Part shown: positions 1 to 7,224 of the stretch, one piece after another | How the letters are laid out: the number at the start of each line of letters is the position of its first letter | Position numbering within the stretch: the stretch's first letter is position 1 | From: a virus | IMG/VR virus record: IMGVR_UViG_3300027719_000284 | Coordinates: 1 to 37,323 of that record | Strand: one strand, 5' to 3' | DNA: 37,323 nt | Made by a program: the position numbers and the translations under genes | The notes under the pieces: model-generated | What the model was told of the DNA's origin: nothing | Database searches by the model: none | What the model saw: the letters and a program-made list of their open reading frames with translations, nothing else

Positions 1-540
1 ATGGAAACTATCATCAGCCAAGACAAGGAAGCCAAGCGCGTCAAGCCGCTAGGCCAGCCCGTCCCGCCCCCTCCTCCTTCACCAACATCACCCCTCACCG
101 ATTGCGACCGCGCTTTCGCCTTCCTCCTGGCCACTACCACCCTCACCCAACCCGAAGCCTATCTTCGCGCCTACCAACCCGGCCAGATGACATCAGCGGC
201 CCTCTGCAAAGCCTCCAACCGCAAACGCCAGGTTCCCGCCATCATCGACGAGGTCGAACGCGTCAAGCGCATGTACCAAGCGGATCAGGCCACCACCATC
301 CTCACCAGGCAAGAGGCGTTGGTGGCCTTGTCGCAGATCGCACGAAGCGAGGCTGTCGCCGCGCGCGATAGGATCGACTCCATCAACCTCGCCATCAAGC
401 TCCAGGGGACCGACAAACCGCCCGCCAACGAGGGGCAGAGCATGCAGGATCTCGCTATGTCCGCAGGTGGAAGCCAACTGCTCGCGCTGGGTAAATCACT
501 CATCCAAAACCCCGAAACGGTACTAGGTGGTACCGACTGA
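1..540 (+). CDS. terS: Putative terminase small subunit
   Basis: Probable DNA-recognition subunit of the packaging motor. The 179-aa product has a proline-rich N-terminus (residues 18-31), then a segment at about 46-75 with the spacing of a terminase-type helix-turn-helix (PEAYLRAYQP...AALCKASN), and a helical C-terminal half (about 100-135, EALVALSQIARSEA) like the oligomerisation helices of this family. It lies directly upstream of the large subunit, which is the strongest support. The start is the first base of the window, so an upstream start cannot be excluded. Its coding strand is C-rich, unlike the G-rich coding strand of the next gene. The family call rests on context and helix pattern, not on a diagnostic motif. 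Confidence 0.65.
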   Translation: METIISQDKEAKRVKPLGQPVPPPPPSPTSPLTDCDRAFAFLLATTTLTQPEAYLRAYQPGQMTSAALCKASNRKRQVPAIIDEVERVKRMYQADQATTILTRQEALVALSQIARSEAVAARDRIDSINLAIKLQGTDKPPANEGQSMQDLAMSAGGSQLLALGKSLIQNPETVLGGTD

Positions 541-547
541 GCTTGTT

Positions 548-651
548 TTGAGGCTGATAATGGTTCCCTGCATAGGAGCCATACCGTAGTCGCCAGCCTC
601 AAGGGCATGCATGATCTCGCAGGCGTGAGAGGGGGGCGTCGAGGCTGGCGA
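548..651 (+). promoter_or_regulatory. Competing stem-loops between the terminase genes
   Basis: The 206-nt gap between the two terminase genes has no gene but is highly structured. TTGAGGCTG (548-556) pairs perfectly with CAGCCTCAA (594-602), enclosing a hairpin ATGGTTCC (560-567)/GGAGCCAT (575-582) with one G-U pair. The same 3' arm, TCGCCAGCCTC (590-600), also pairs perfectly over 11 bp with GAGGCTGGCGA (641-651). The two long stems exclude each other. As DNA, GAGGCTG occurs twice directly and once inverted, as expected for repeated small-terminase binding sites near pac or cos. Attenuator or packaging site are both inference. The rest of the gap (652-746) is G-rich and I see no convincing promoter in it. 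Confidence 0.5.
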
Positions 652-746
652 GGAGAGTCGGCAGGGGGTGGGTGGGGAGGGGCGGAAAATCCGGATTAAG
701 GTACCATATAGGGGTGCTTTCGGAATAGACAGTCGAAAAACAATTT

Positions 747-2234
747 ATGGACAAAACGGGGTGTGCGATGGACAAGATGGCGATCGAGGGGTTGAAGGCG
801 CTGGCGACGCCGTCGGTGTTCGTTAAGAACGTGCTGGGTGTGGAGCAGTACCCGTGGCAGGCGGAGATCACGGACATCTGCTGCAAGAAGGGCGGGAAGG
901 CCGCGGCGGTGGTCTGCAACGAGGGGGGCAAGACCTCGAAGACCGTGGCGCCGACGATCGTCGCGGCGATGCAACTCTGGCCGGGGGCGTTGGTGGTGAG
1001 CACGGCGGGCGTCAGCCGGCAAGTGACGGACCAGCTGGTGCCGAACTTGCACGGGCTGCTCAAGGAGCATCCGAGCTGGAGGTGCACGAAGAACACGGTG
1101 ACGGCGCCGAACGGGTCGAGGTACATCGGCTTCGCGACCGACGACGCGGGGAAGTTCGAGGGGTGGCACACGCCGGACTCGCCGATGAGCGGTCGGGGGG
1201 AGGAGCTCGACGAGCTGGCGAAGTCGTGGGGGCACAAGGGGAAGTTGAAGCTCGACGAGAAGAGCTTCCTGCTGATGGTGCTTGACGAGGCGAAGAGTAT
1301 CGACCAGGGGATTTTTGACGCCGTCGAGCGTTGCAGACCGGACGCCTTGCTGGTTTGCTCGAGCCCTGGGGCTCCGATGGGGCCGTTCTACGATTGCTTC
1401 CACAGCCAAGCGGCGAAGTACAAGACGTTCGTGGTGCCTTACACGGAATGCCCGCACTTGCTGGAGCCGGGGAAGCTGGCGGTGATTGAGGAGCAGATAC
1501 GGACGCTGCCGCAGGACCTGGTGGATTCGATGATCTACGCCAAGTTCCCGACGGCCGGCGACAAGATGGTGTTCGACATGAACAAGGTCGAGGTGGCGAT
1601 GTCGGGGCGGCTTGACCAGTGGGGGGTGGAGCGGCGGGGGGCGGTGGACTTGTCGGGGGGCGGGGACGAGCAGCCGTTCTACGTGCGGGAGGGGAACCGG
1701 ATCATCCATGAGCGGATCTTCCGGGAGCGGGACTCGACGATTTTGGCGAGGATGCTGCTGGAGGAGTTCAGGAAGTGGGAGTTGCGGCCGGAGTGGATCG
1801 TGGCGGACAACGGGGGGATCGGGGAGGCGATCATCGACCAGTTGGGGGCGTTGGGGTGGCCGGTGGGGCGGATCGACTTTGGCGGGCGGCCGAAGAACGC
1901 CAAGTATTACCGGAACGTCAGGACGGAGATGTTCTTCGAGCTGTCGGGCCGGGTGACGGCGGGGGACGTGCTGCTGAACCGGGACGGGGACGTGAAGGAG
2001 CAGTTCTCCTGGCAAAAATACAAGCTGGACGAGAAACAGAAGCTGGCGTTGCGTCCGAAGGAGGAGATGCCGCACTCGCCGGACCGGGCGGACGCTCTGG
2101 CGATGCTCTTCTATAACATGCCGAGCAAGCGGAATTACTTGGCGACTCAGAAGGCCGAGGGCTGGAAGCTCATGGAAGGGCGGGGCTCGGAGGGCGGGAC
2201 GGGGTGGATGGACGAGATGCACATGTTCAAGTGA
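747..2234 (+). CDS. terL: Terminase large subunit
   Basis: ATPase and nuclease that translocates DNA into the procapsid and cuts the concatemer. The 495-aa product has a deviant Walker A (CNEGGKTS, 57-64), a Walker B with catalytic glutamate (LLMVLDEAKSI, 175-185), a coupling motif (CSSPG, 204-208) and a C-terminal RNase H-like nuclease with acidic residues at D301 (AVDLSGGGD), D354 (VADNGG) and D446/D449 (HSPDRADAL). The length is normal for the family. The start at 747 lacks a good Shine-Dalgarno; an in-frame ATG at 768, seven codons in and behind a G-run, is an alternative. It is followed by an intergenic promoter and the portal gene. Confidence 0.93.
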   Translation: MDKTGCAMDKMAIEGLKALATPSVFVKNVLGVEQYPWQAEITDICCKKGGKAAAVVCNEGGKTSKTVAPTIVAAMQLWPGALVVSTAGVSRQVTDQLVPNLHGLLKEHPSWRCTKNTVTAPNGSRYIGFATDDAGKFEGWHTPDSPMSGRGEELDELAKSWGHKGKLKLDEKSFLLMVLDEAKSIDQGIFDAVERCRPDALLVCSSPGAPMGPFYDCFHSQAAKYKTFVVPYTECPHLLEPGKLAVIEEQIRTLPQDLVDSMIYAKFPTAGDKMVFDMNKVEVAMSGRLDQWGVERRGAVDLSGGGDEQPFYVREGNRIIHERIFRERDSTILARMLLEEFRKWELRPEWIVADNGGIGEAIIDQLGALGWPVGRIDFGGRPKNAKYYRNVRTEMFFELSGRVTAGDVLLNRDGDVKEQFSWQKYKLDEKQKLALRPKEEMPHSPDRADALAMLFYNMPSKRNYLATQKAEGWKLMEGRGSEGGTGWMDEMHMFK

Positions 2235-2252
2235 AAAGAATTTTTAAACGGC

Positions 2253-2280
2253 TTGACATTTGCGCTGATCGGGTTAGATT
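2253..2280 (+). promoter_or_regulatory. Sigma70-like promoter upstream of the portal gene
   Basis: A perfect -35 hexamer TTGACA (2253-2258) is followed after 16 nt by TAGATT (2275-2280), four of six matches to the -10 consensus. It sits in the 103-nt gap between terminase and portal, the only sizeable gap in the head region apart from the one upstream of the large terminase. It would start transcription near 2287, just before the leader hairpin. The spacing and hexamers resemble the candidate promoter at 25702-25729. Confidence 0.6.
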
Positions 2281-2300
2281 ACGTATAGCCAAGGGCCGCT

Positions 2301-2320
2301 GGCGATCCGAAGGGATCGCC
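2301..2320 (+). promoter_or_regulatory. Perfect hairpin in the portal mRNA leader
   Basis: GGCGATCC (2301-2308) and GGATCGCC (2313-2320) form an uninterrupted 8-bp stem closed by the loop GAAG. No T-run follows, so it is not an intrinsic terminator. It lies 17 nt upstream of the portal start and just after the predicted transcription start, so it could stabilise the 5' end of the mRNA or control access to the ribosome site (GGAG at 2327-2330). Confidence 0.55.
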
Positions 2321-2337
2321 GTGTTCGGAGCCTTTGG

Positions 2338-4161
2338 ATGGAAGACGACGACAAAAGCGTAAGGCATCGGCTGAAAGAGGCCATCGACCGGGACATCAGC
2401 GACCGGAAGGAATGGGAGACCTATTGCCGCGCCCTTGAGGACAAGCGAATTTCCGCCAATCGTCCGAAGAAAACCACGCCCTTCCCCGGGGCGGCCAATT
2501 TTGTCGTACCAATCGTCGACAACTCCGTGAACGAGAAGACCTCGCAGGAGATGGCGATGCTATTCAACGCCAAGTTTTTGTGCTATTTCAAGGCCATGAG
2601 GCCGGAGCACGAGCAGTTGGCGATGAAGGCGGCCTATGGTTTCGACTGGTTCCTGCGCTGCAAGATGCGGGTGCGGGCGAAGCTGGAGGAGATCGTCGAC
2701 AAGAAGAACTGCATTGGCATGGGGTTGGCCAAGCGGGTTTGGGACGAGGACGCGGGGTGCATGGGGTTCATGCCCATCGACCCCTACGAGGTGATCGTCC
2801 CTTGGGAAACCAGTTCGTTGAAGGACCCGGAGCGGGTTTGCCACGTGATCCGGCTGACGGAGCGGGAGCTGCTCGACCGGGGGCTGGAGAAGCGCTGGAA
2901 GAACACCGAGGATATCGTCAAGCGGGCCACGGCGAAGCATGATTCCGGCCTGGTCCCTCCCGCCGTCGGGAGGGACTTCCGCTCCGACGCCGAGTATGAG
3001 CTTTGGGAGGTCTACCACTGGCGAAAGGCGGGGACTGGCGGGCTGTTCGGGCTTGCCGCCGGGGAGCGCGACGAGAAGGGCGTGAAATACGCCGGCTCCG
3101 AGCGTTGGGTGACGGTGATGTCGCCTGATTTTCCTGACCTTGAGATCATGGACTACCCCTACACCGACTATCGAGTCTGGCCGTTCGTGCAGTTCAGGGA
3201 CGAGGGGCGGTCTTCGAAATGGTATGATGTCAGGGGCGCGGCCCATAAGACCATCGACAACCAGCTTTCGGCCACGGCCGCGAAGAACGCCAAGTGCAAC
3301 TCGCTGTCCTATCATGAAAGCCCGCTGTTCACCGGCAACATCCAGAACGCCGGGAACATGAGGTTCTCGCCCGGGTCGATTCTTCCGGACGGGTTGAAGC
3401 CGGTGCAGATGCCGCAAATCCCCGCCCAGTTCGACTATGAGATCAACCAGGAAGAGGACGCCGCCAGGAAGCGGATCGGGGTTCAAGGGCAGGCGTTGAG
3501 CACCAGCCGCCCAGGTTTCGCCGGGGAGGCCAAGACGGCGACTGAAGTGGCGACGGCTTCGGACTTGTCGGGGATGTTCAACTCGAACAGCGTGGCGGCG
3601 TTCAACGAACCATTGCAACGTCTCTTCGAGTTGATCTGGCAGGGGATGGGCAAAGAGAAGGTGGAGTTTCTCTTTGGTTCGCCTGAAAACTCCGGGATGT
3701 TCGACAAGAGCATGTATGACGCCAGTTTTTGGTTGATTCCGGCGGGGACGTGCCAGACGGCCAGCCCGATGCGCTACTTGGCGGAGCTGCGGAACCTGGT
3801 TCCTGAGTTGGTGCAGTTTCCCAACGTCAAGACGGAGAATATCCCCGCGTTGCTTGTCGGGGCGTTGAGTCCCGGCTTGGTGTCGCAGTTGGTCTACGAT
3901 CCGACGCAGGGCGGGGGCGGGGTGCCGCCGATGATCCCACAAATGCAGCAGCAGGGGCAGCAAGTGCAGCAGCTCGCGCAGGTGGTGCAGGAGATCGGGA
4001 ACGCCATGAAGGCGATGGGTGAGGATGTCGTGGGGACGAAGGACGCGGCGGTGAGAAACGAAGAGGCTCTCCGGGAACTGTCGGATGCGATAATGAAAAT
4101 CGTCGGTGGGGCTCAGTCCGCGCCGCAACTAGCCGGGGGGCAAAATGTTCAAATGCGTTGA
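2338..4161 (+). CDS. Portal protein
   Basis: Dodecameric ring at the unique capsid vertex through which DNA enters and leaves. The 607-aa protein has the layout of podoviral portals: an N-terminal alpha-helical wing (KTTPFPGAANFVVPIVDN, residues about 44-62, a conserved entry segment), a mixed core with IDPYEVIVPW (near 150), and a C-terminal glutamine-rich helical tail (MQQQGQQVQQLAQVVQEIG, about 540-560) like the barrel helix of P22/N4-type portals. The ATG is preceded by GGAG at a suitable distance. It follows the terminase and precedes scaffold and capsid, the canonical order. It overlaps the next small gene by 17 nt. Confidence 0.9.
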   Translation: MEDDDKSVRHRLKEAIDRDISDRKEWETYCRALEDKRISANRPKKTTPFPGAANFVVPIVDNSVNEKTSQEMAMLFNAKFLCYFKAMRPEHEQLAMKAAYGFDWFLRCKMRVRAKLEEIVDKKNCIGMGLAKRVWDEDAGCMGFMPIDPYEVIVPWETSSLKDPERVCHVIRLTERELLDRGLEKRWKNTEDIVKRATAKHDSGLVPPAVGRDFRSDAEYELWEVYHWRKAGTGGLFGLAAGERDEKGVKYAGSERWVTVMSPDFPDLEIMDYPYTDYRVWPFVQFRDEGRSSKWYDVRGAAHKTIDNQLSATAAKNAKCNSLSYHESPLFTGNIQNAGNMRFSPGSILPDGLKPVQMPQIPAQFDYEINQEEDAARKRIGVQGQALSTSRPGFAGEAKTATEVATASDLSGMFNSNSVAAFNEPLQRLFELIWQGMGKEKVEFLFGSPENSGMFDKSMYDASFWLIPAGTCQTASPMRYLAELRNLVPELVQFPNVKTENIPALLVGALSPGLVSQLVYDPTQGGGGVPPMIPQMQQQGQQVQQLAQVVQEIGNAMKAMGEDVVGTKDAAVRNEEALRELSDAIMKIVGGAQSAPQLAGGQNVQMR

Positions 4162-4525
4162 AAGAGCTATAAGACGTATAGTATACGAGGAGCTTCAATG
4201 CGTTCCCCCGGTCTACCCGCAGCGGGTGATTGTGGAGTTGCCTGAGTTGGAATGGACGCCGGGGGATGGGCGCAACTGGAAGCTTTTCATGGGGACGGAG
4301 ACGGGGAAGAAGCTGTTGGCGGAGATGAAGAGCGTCGCGTTCAACGAGCGGTCGAAGTTGTCGCCGTCCTGGAACGCGCCGGAGATCAGCTACCAGGCGG
4401 GACGGGCGGACGGGTTGGCTTTGGCGGCCGCGCACATCGAGGGGATGGTGCCGCCGGAGGACGGAAAAAGTGAAGAACCGGGCTTGGGGCCGGATAAAAC
4501 TCCATGGTTCACGAAGGAGGCATAA
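4145..4525 (+). CDS. Small conserved head-region protein, unknown function
   Basis: 126-aa protein I do not recognise. It starts inside the last codons of the portal gene, behind a G-run that can act as ribosome site, and ends 3 nt before the scaffold gene, so it is translationally embedded between portal and scaffold. The N-terminus is basic (RAIRRIVYEEL). The C-terminal half carries YQAGRADGLALAAAHIEG, an amphipathic helix. Genes in this position are often small head-assembly factors, but nothing in the sequence proves this. A 13-nt palindrome (4175-4187) lies within codons 11-15. Confidence 0.65.
   Translation: MFKCVERAIRRIVYEELQCVPPVYPQRVIVELPELEWTPGDGRNWKLFMGTETGKKLLAEMKSVAFNERSKLSPSWNAPEISYQAGRADGLALAAAHIEGMVPPEDGKSEEPGLGPDKTPWFTKEA
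4175..4187. repeat. Palindrome CGTATA-G-TATACG
   Basis: A perfect 6+1+6 inverted repeat in an AT-rich island at the start of a GC-rich gene. Its left half includes ACGTATAG, an 8-mer also present at 2281-2288 between the portal promoter and the leader hairpin. It could be an operator-like protein site, or part of a weak promoter (TTGAAA at 4158-4163 lies upstream). There is no direct evidence for either. Confidence 0.35.
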
Positions 4526-4528
4526 GAG

Positions 4529-5584
4529 ATGGCGGACGGGGAAATGGATTTAGACGCCCAGGTGGATCAGCTTCTTGGAAGCGATCAAAAAGAGCTTCAG
4601 GGCGTCAACTCTGGCGAGGTTGAGGCTGACGGGGGACTGGCGCCCGGACAAAAGAGCCAGGAGACGGCCCAGCCGAAACCGGAGGAGATCAAGGAACCTG
4701 TCCAGGCGGAGGCGAAAGCCCCCGAGGCGGATGAGCTGCCAGACTTGCCGGAGGGGCAGGCGCCCCACCGGGAGGACTGGAAGAACTTGCGCGAGAAGGC
4801 CAAGGCGCTGAAGGCGGAGCTGGCGGAGCTCAAGGCGGCGAAGGCCAAGGCCCCGGAGACTCTCCCGGAAAGGGACGTGCCGGCCACCACCTTCCCGAAG
4901 CAGGACGCTCCGGCCACCACGGGGAAGTCGAAGTACCCGCTGGAGAACGTGCTGGGGCTGGTGGCGCGGGGACTTCGCGGCGAGGTCGACCAGGACACAT
5001 TCCGGGCGGCGCAAGCCGAGTTGCGGCGGTTTCCGGCGAGTGAGCTCGTTGCGGCCGTCGAGCGGGCCGAGGGCGGTAACTTCGGGGCGGAGTCGGAGGA
5101 GTTGGGGGCGCTGTTGCGTTCCGAGATTCCGCTGGCGATGACCGTGGAGCACAAGGAGCGCGAGGCGGTTTCCCGGCAACGGGAGGCGCAGCGCAACTAC
5201 GAGTCCGTGGTTTCCAAAGTCCACGCCGACTACCCGGAGCTCAAGGACCCGGCCAGCGAGTTCAGCCAGCAGTTCCGCGCCATCGGCGACCAGCTGCTGG
5301 GCAAGTTTGACGGCGAGAAGTTCGTGTCCGAGGGGATGTTCCCGCAACTCAGGAACGACCCGAACGCCATCGCGGCCGCCGCCTACATCACCAAGCTGGA
5401 GCTCTCTAGCAAGAAGCTCCCGGAGCTGGAGGCCGAGCTGGCCCGGCTGCGGGAAGTCGAGACGAACTACAAAAAAATCACCAGGCCTGAGGACACCACC
5501 CGGACCGGAGCGCACAGGGAGCCCGTCGACGACGAGAAGGCTGTCCTGGACGAAATCCGGCGGGACCTCGGCTGGAAAACCTGA
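4529..5584 (+). CDS. Putative capsid scaffolding protein
   Basis: Probable internal scaffold for procapsid assembly. The 351-aa product is highly charged and low in aromatic residues. It has an acidic, proline-rich N-terminal third (about 40-80, rich in PKPEE and QAEAKAPEADE), a coiled-coil segment (about 85-110, LREKAKALKAELAELKAAK), a second charged helical region (about 200-260) and a leucine-rich helix near the end (LPELEAELARLREVE, about 292-306). This composition and the place immediately before the major capsid gene are typical of scaffolds. I see no protease signature, so self-cleavage is not supported. The start is preceded by AGGAGG (4515-4520). Confidence 0.75.
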   Translation: MADGEMDLDAQVDQLLGSDQKELQGVNSGEVEADGGLAPGQKSQETAQPKPEEIKEPVQAEAKAPEADELPDLPEGQAPHREDWKNLREKAKALKAELAELKAAKAKAPETLPERDVPATTFPKQDAPATTGKSKYPLENVLGLVARGLRGEVDQDTFRAAQAELRRFPASELVAAVERAEGGNFGAESEELGALLRSEIPLAMTVEHKEREAVSRQREAQRNYESVVSKVHADYPELKDPASEFSQQFRAIGDQLLGKFDGEKFVSEGMFPQLRNDPNAIAAAAYITKLELSSKKLPELEAELARLREVETNYKKITRPEDTTRTGAHREPVDDEKAVLDEIRRDLGWKT

Positions 5585-5600
5585 CAAGGAGTAAGGCAAC

Positions 5601-6623
5601 ATGGCTAATTCCATCGCCGCCGGCGACAAGGTCGGAGCCGTCCAGAAGTTTATCAACCGGACGCTGTTCAAGGAGAAGGACTTTCTCGTCCCCTTCACCA
5701 GCGGCCCGTACGCCACCAAGACCACGCTGCCGTTGCACGGCGGCCAGATGGTGGAGTTCCGCTGGTTCGGCGACATGGGGTTGCCGGAGGAGGTTTCCGA
5801 GGGGGCCGACCCGGCGACCGGCGCCAGCGCGCCGAGCGAGACCTTGACCCGGCCCATCTATGAGGTGGCCGAGTGGTTCGAGTTGACCAACCTGCTGCAA
5901 GCGACCGACTGGGTCTCCGAGCTGCCGAAGCTCAAGGAGGCGATGCAGACCGCCTTCAAGCGCAAGGCGCACCGGATGTTCCAGGACTGCATGGCGAAGA
6001 CTATCTCGCGCACCCTCTACGGCCAGACCTTCGTCAATCCCCCGCTGCCCAGGGCTTACGCCTGCGGCAAGCAGTCGTTCGGGCAGATCACCGAGTCGGA
6101 CTTCTTCACCCTGGCCGACATCCGGCGTTGCGTGATGATGCTCCGCAACAGCCGCGTCCCGACCATCGACGACAAGTATGTCTGCGTGATGAGCGCTGGC
6201 GTCGAGGCGACGTTGATGGATGACGTGGAGTTCCGGGACGCCGTGAAGCGGCATGAGTCCATGGTGAAGGAGTCGACCATCCCGTTCCATATCATGGACT
6301 GGGCTGGCGTCCGCTTCATCCGCCAGACCGAGGCGTACAAGCTGGAGCCCGGCGGCGACGGGGTCACCCGGATCGAGGACGGCCCGGTGGAGATCGTCCA
6401 CATCTTCGGGAAGAACGCCTTCGGGAGCCTGGAGATGGGCGCGGCCGAGGGGCAGAAGACCGGCGGCACCATGAACTCCATCAAGTACAAGGTGCAGGAC
6501 ATCAGCAAGACAGACTGCTGCCCGACCGTCGGTGCCCGCGTGGCATTCGCGACCCACACCTTGCAGAAAGAGCATGGCATCTGCTTGGTCGGTGCCAACA
6601 AGTACAGCGAAACCAACGCCTAA
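5601..6623 (+). CDS. Major capsid protein, N4-gp56 family
   Basis: Shell-forming capsid subunit of HK97 fold. The 340-aa sequence has features of the N4-gp56 family: an N-terminal segment with FINRTLFKEKDFLVPFTSGP, the capsid strand TTLPLHGGQMVEFRWFGDM (about 37-55), the helix LTRPIYEVAEWFELTNLL (about 83-100) and a C-terminal domain with IVHIFGKNAFGSLEM. The start has a strong Shine-Dalgarno (AAGGAG, 5585-5590). Codon choice leans to C-ending codons (ATC, GCC, ACC), whereas neighbours use many TTG, GCG and GGG codons, consistent with selection for high expression. It is followed at 15 nt by a small virion-protein candidate. Confidence 0.9.
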   Translation: MANSIAAGDKVGAVQKFINRTLFKEKDFLVPFTSGPYATKTTLPLHGGQMVEFRWFGDMGLPEEVSEGADPATGASAPSETLTRPIYEVAEWFELTNLLQATDWVSELPKLKEAMQTAFKRKAHRMFQDCMAKTISRTLYGQTFVNPPLPRAYACGKQSFGQITESDFFTLADIRRCVMMLRNSRVPTIDDKYVCVMSAGVEATLMDDVEFRDAVKRHESMVKESTIPFHIMDWAGVRFIRQTEAYKLEPGGDGVTRIEDGPVEIVHIFGKNAFGSLEMGAAEGQKTGGTMNSIKYKVQDISKTDCCPTVGARVAFATHTLQKEHGICLVGANKYSETNA

Positions 6624-6638
6624 GGAGGCAGGGACAAC

Positions 6639-7157
6639 ATGAAGAAGTCTTCTTTCAACAAGAGCGGCACCACTTTGGCGGCCGTGTTGCTGTCGCCCGG
6701 AAACGGGCAGCAGCACATCGAGTCCATCTACGCCACCAGCGACCTGGCCACCAGCGTGCTGAAGGTCTATCCCGGGGCGGTGTGCTACAAGTGCAGCGCG
6801 GCCTCCCCAAGCGGCGCCAAAAACCTGTTCATCGGCAAGACCGCGGTGAACGGCTACACGCCGCAGGCCGGGGACACCATCCTCGCCATCCTGGCCGCGG
6901 GCGGCTACGTGGTGGGGGCCGTCGCCAGCGTGACCGAGAACACCAAGATCGTGACCAGCGCCAACCTGTCCGATAGCGTCGCCGTGGGCGATTACGTCTA
7001 CGTCGTCAAGCAGGGGGACGTGTGGAGCTTGCTGGTCGGCGCGGCCACCAAGGCGATCCCCACCGAGTTCTATGTGGGCAAGGACAAGATGCCGGTCTAT
7101 GTGACCATCGATGGCACCAGTGCCTGCTCGGTGTTCGGCGTGGCGAACAATAACTAA
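6639..7157 (+). CDS. Putative capsid decoration or minor head protein
   Basis: 172-aa protein directly behind the capsid gene with a good ribosome site (AAGGAGG, 6622-6628). It is small, glycine/alanine/valine/serine-rich and mostly beta in appearance (GDTILAILAAGGYVVGAVAS, about 78-97), with little charge. It shares the C-ending codon preference of the capsid gene, which argues for a high copy number. Position and composition fit a decoration (cement) protein, but I recognise no family motif. It is the last gene before a terminator-like hairpin. Confidence 0.6.
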   Translation: MKKSSFNKSGTTLAAVLLSPGNGQQHIESIYATSDLATSVLKVYPGAVCYKCSAASPSGAKNLFIGKTAVNGYTPQAGDTILAILAAGGYVVGAVASVTENTKIVTSANLSDSVAVGDYVYVVKQGDVWSLLVGAATKAIPTEFYVGKDKMPVYVTIDGTSACSVFGVANNN

Positions 7158-7164
7158 CCCCCCT

Positions 7165-7210
7165 GGGGGTGGCGGCGCGGCCTTGATAAGCGGCCGCCGC
7201 CCCCTTCTTA
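7165..7210 (+). terminator. Terminator-like hairpin after the head genes
   Basis: GGGGGTGGCGGC (7165-7176) pairs with GCCGCCGCCCCC (7193-7204) over 12 bp with one G-U pair, followed by TTCTT (7205-7209). The U tract is short, so partial termination is more likely than complete. It would lower transcription of tail genes relative to capsid and decoration genes. It ends 15 nt before the next start codon. Confidence 0.6.
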
Positions 7211-7224
7211 CTGGAGTTGGAGCG

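Noticed and set aside
701-716. TATAGGGG-like T7-type promoter ahead of the large terminase
   Set aside because: Only the TATAGGG part matches, it occurs once, and no phage RNA polymerase gene is visible in the window.
696-2222. Long open frame antisense to the terminase gene (and similar long antisense frames at 5478-7385, 23629-25644, 30967-32553 and 35213-37120)
   Set aside because: They are rich in Arg, Pro, Leu and His, lack recognisable domains and ribosome sites, and lie opposite well-supported genes. High GC content produces such frames.
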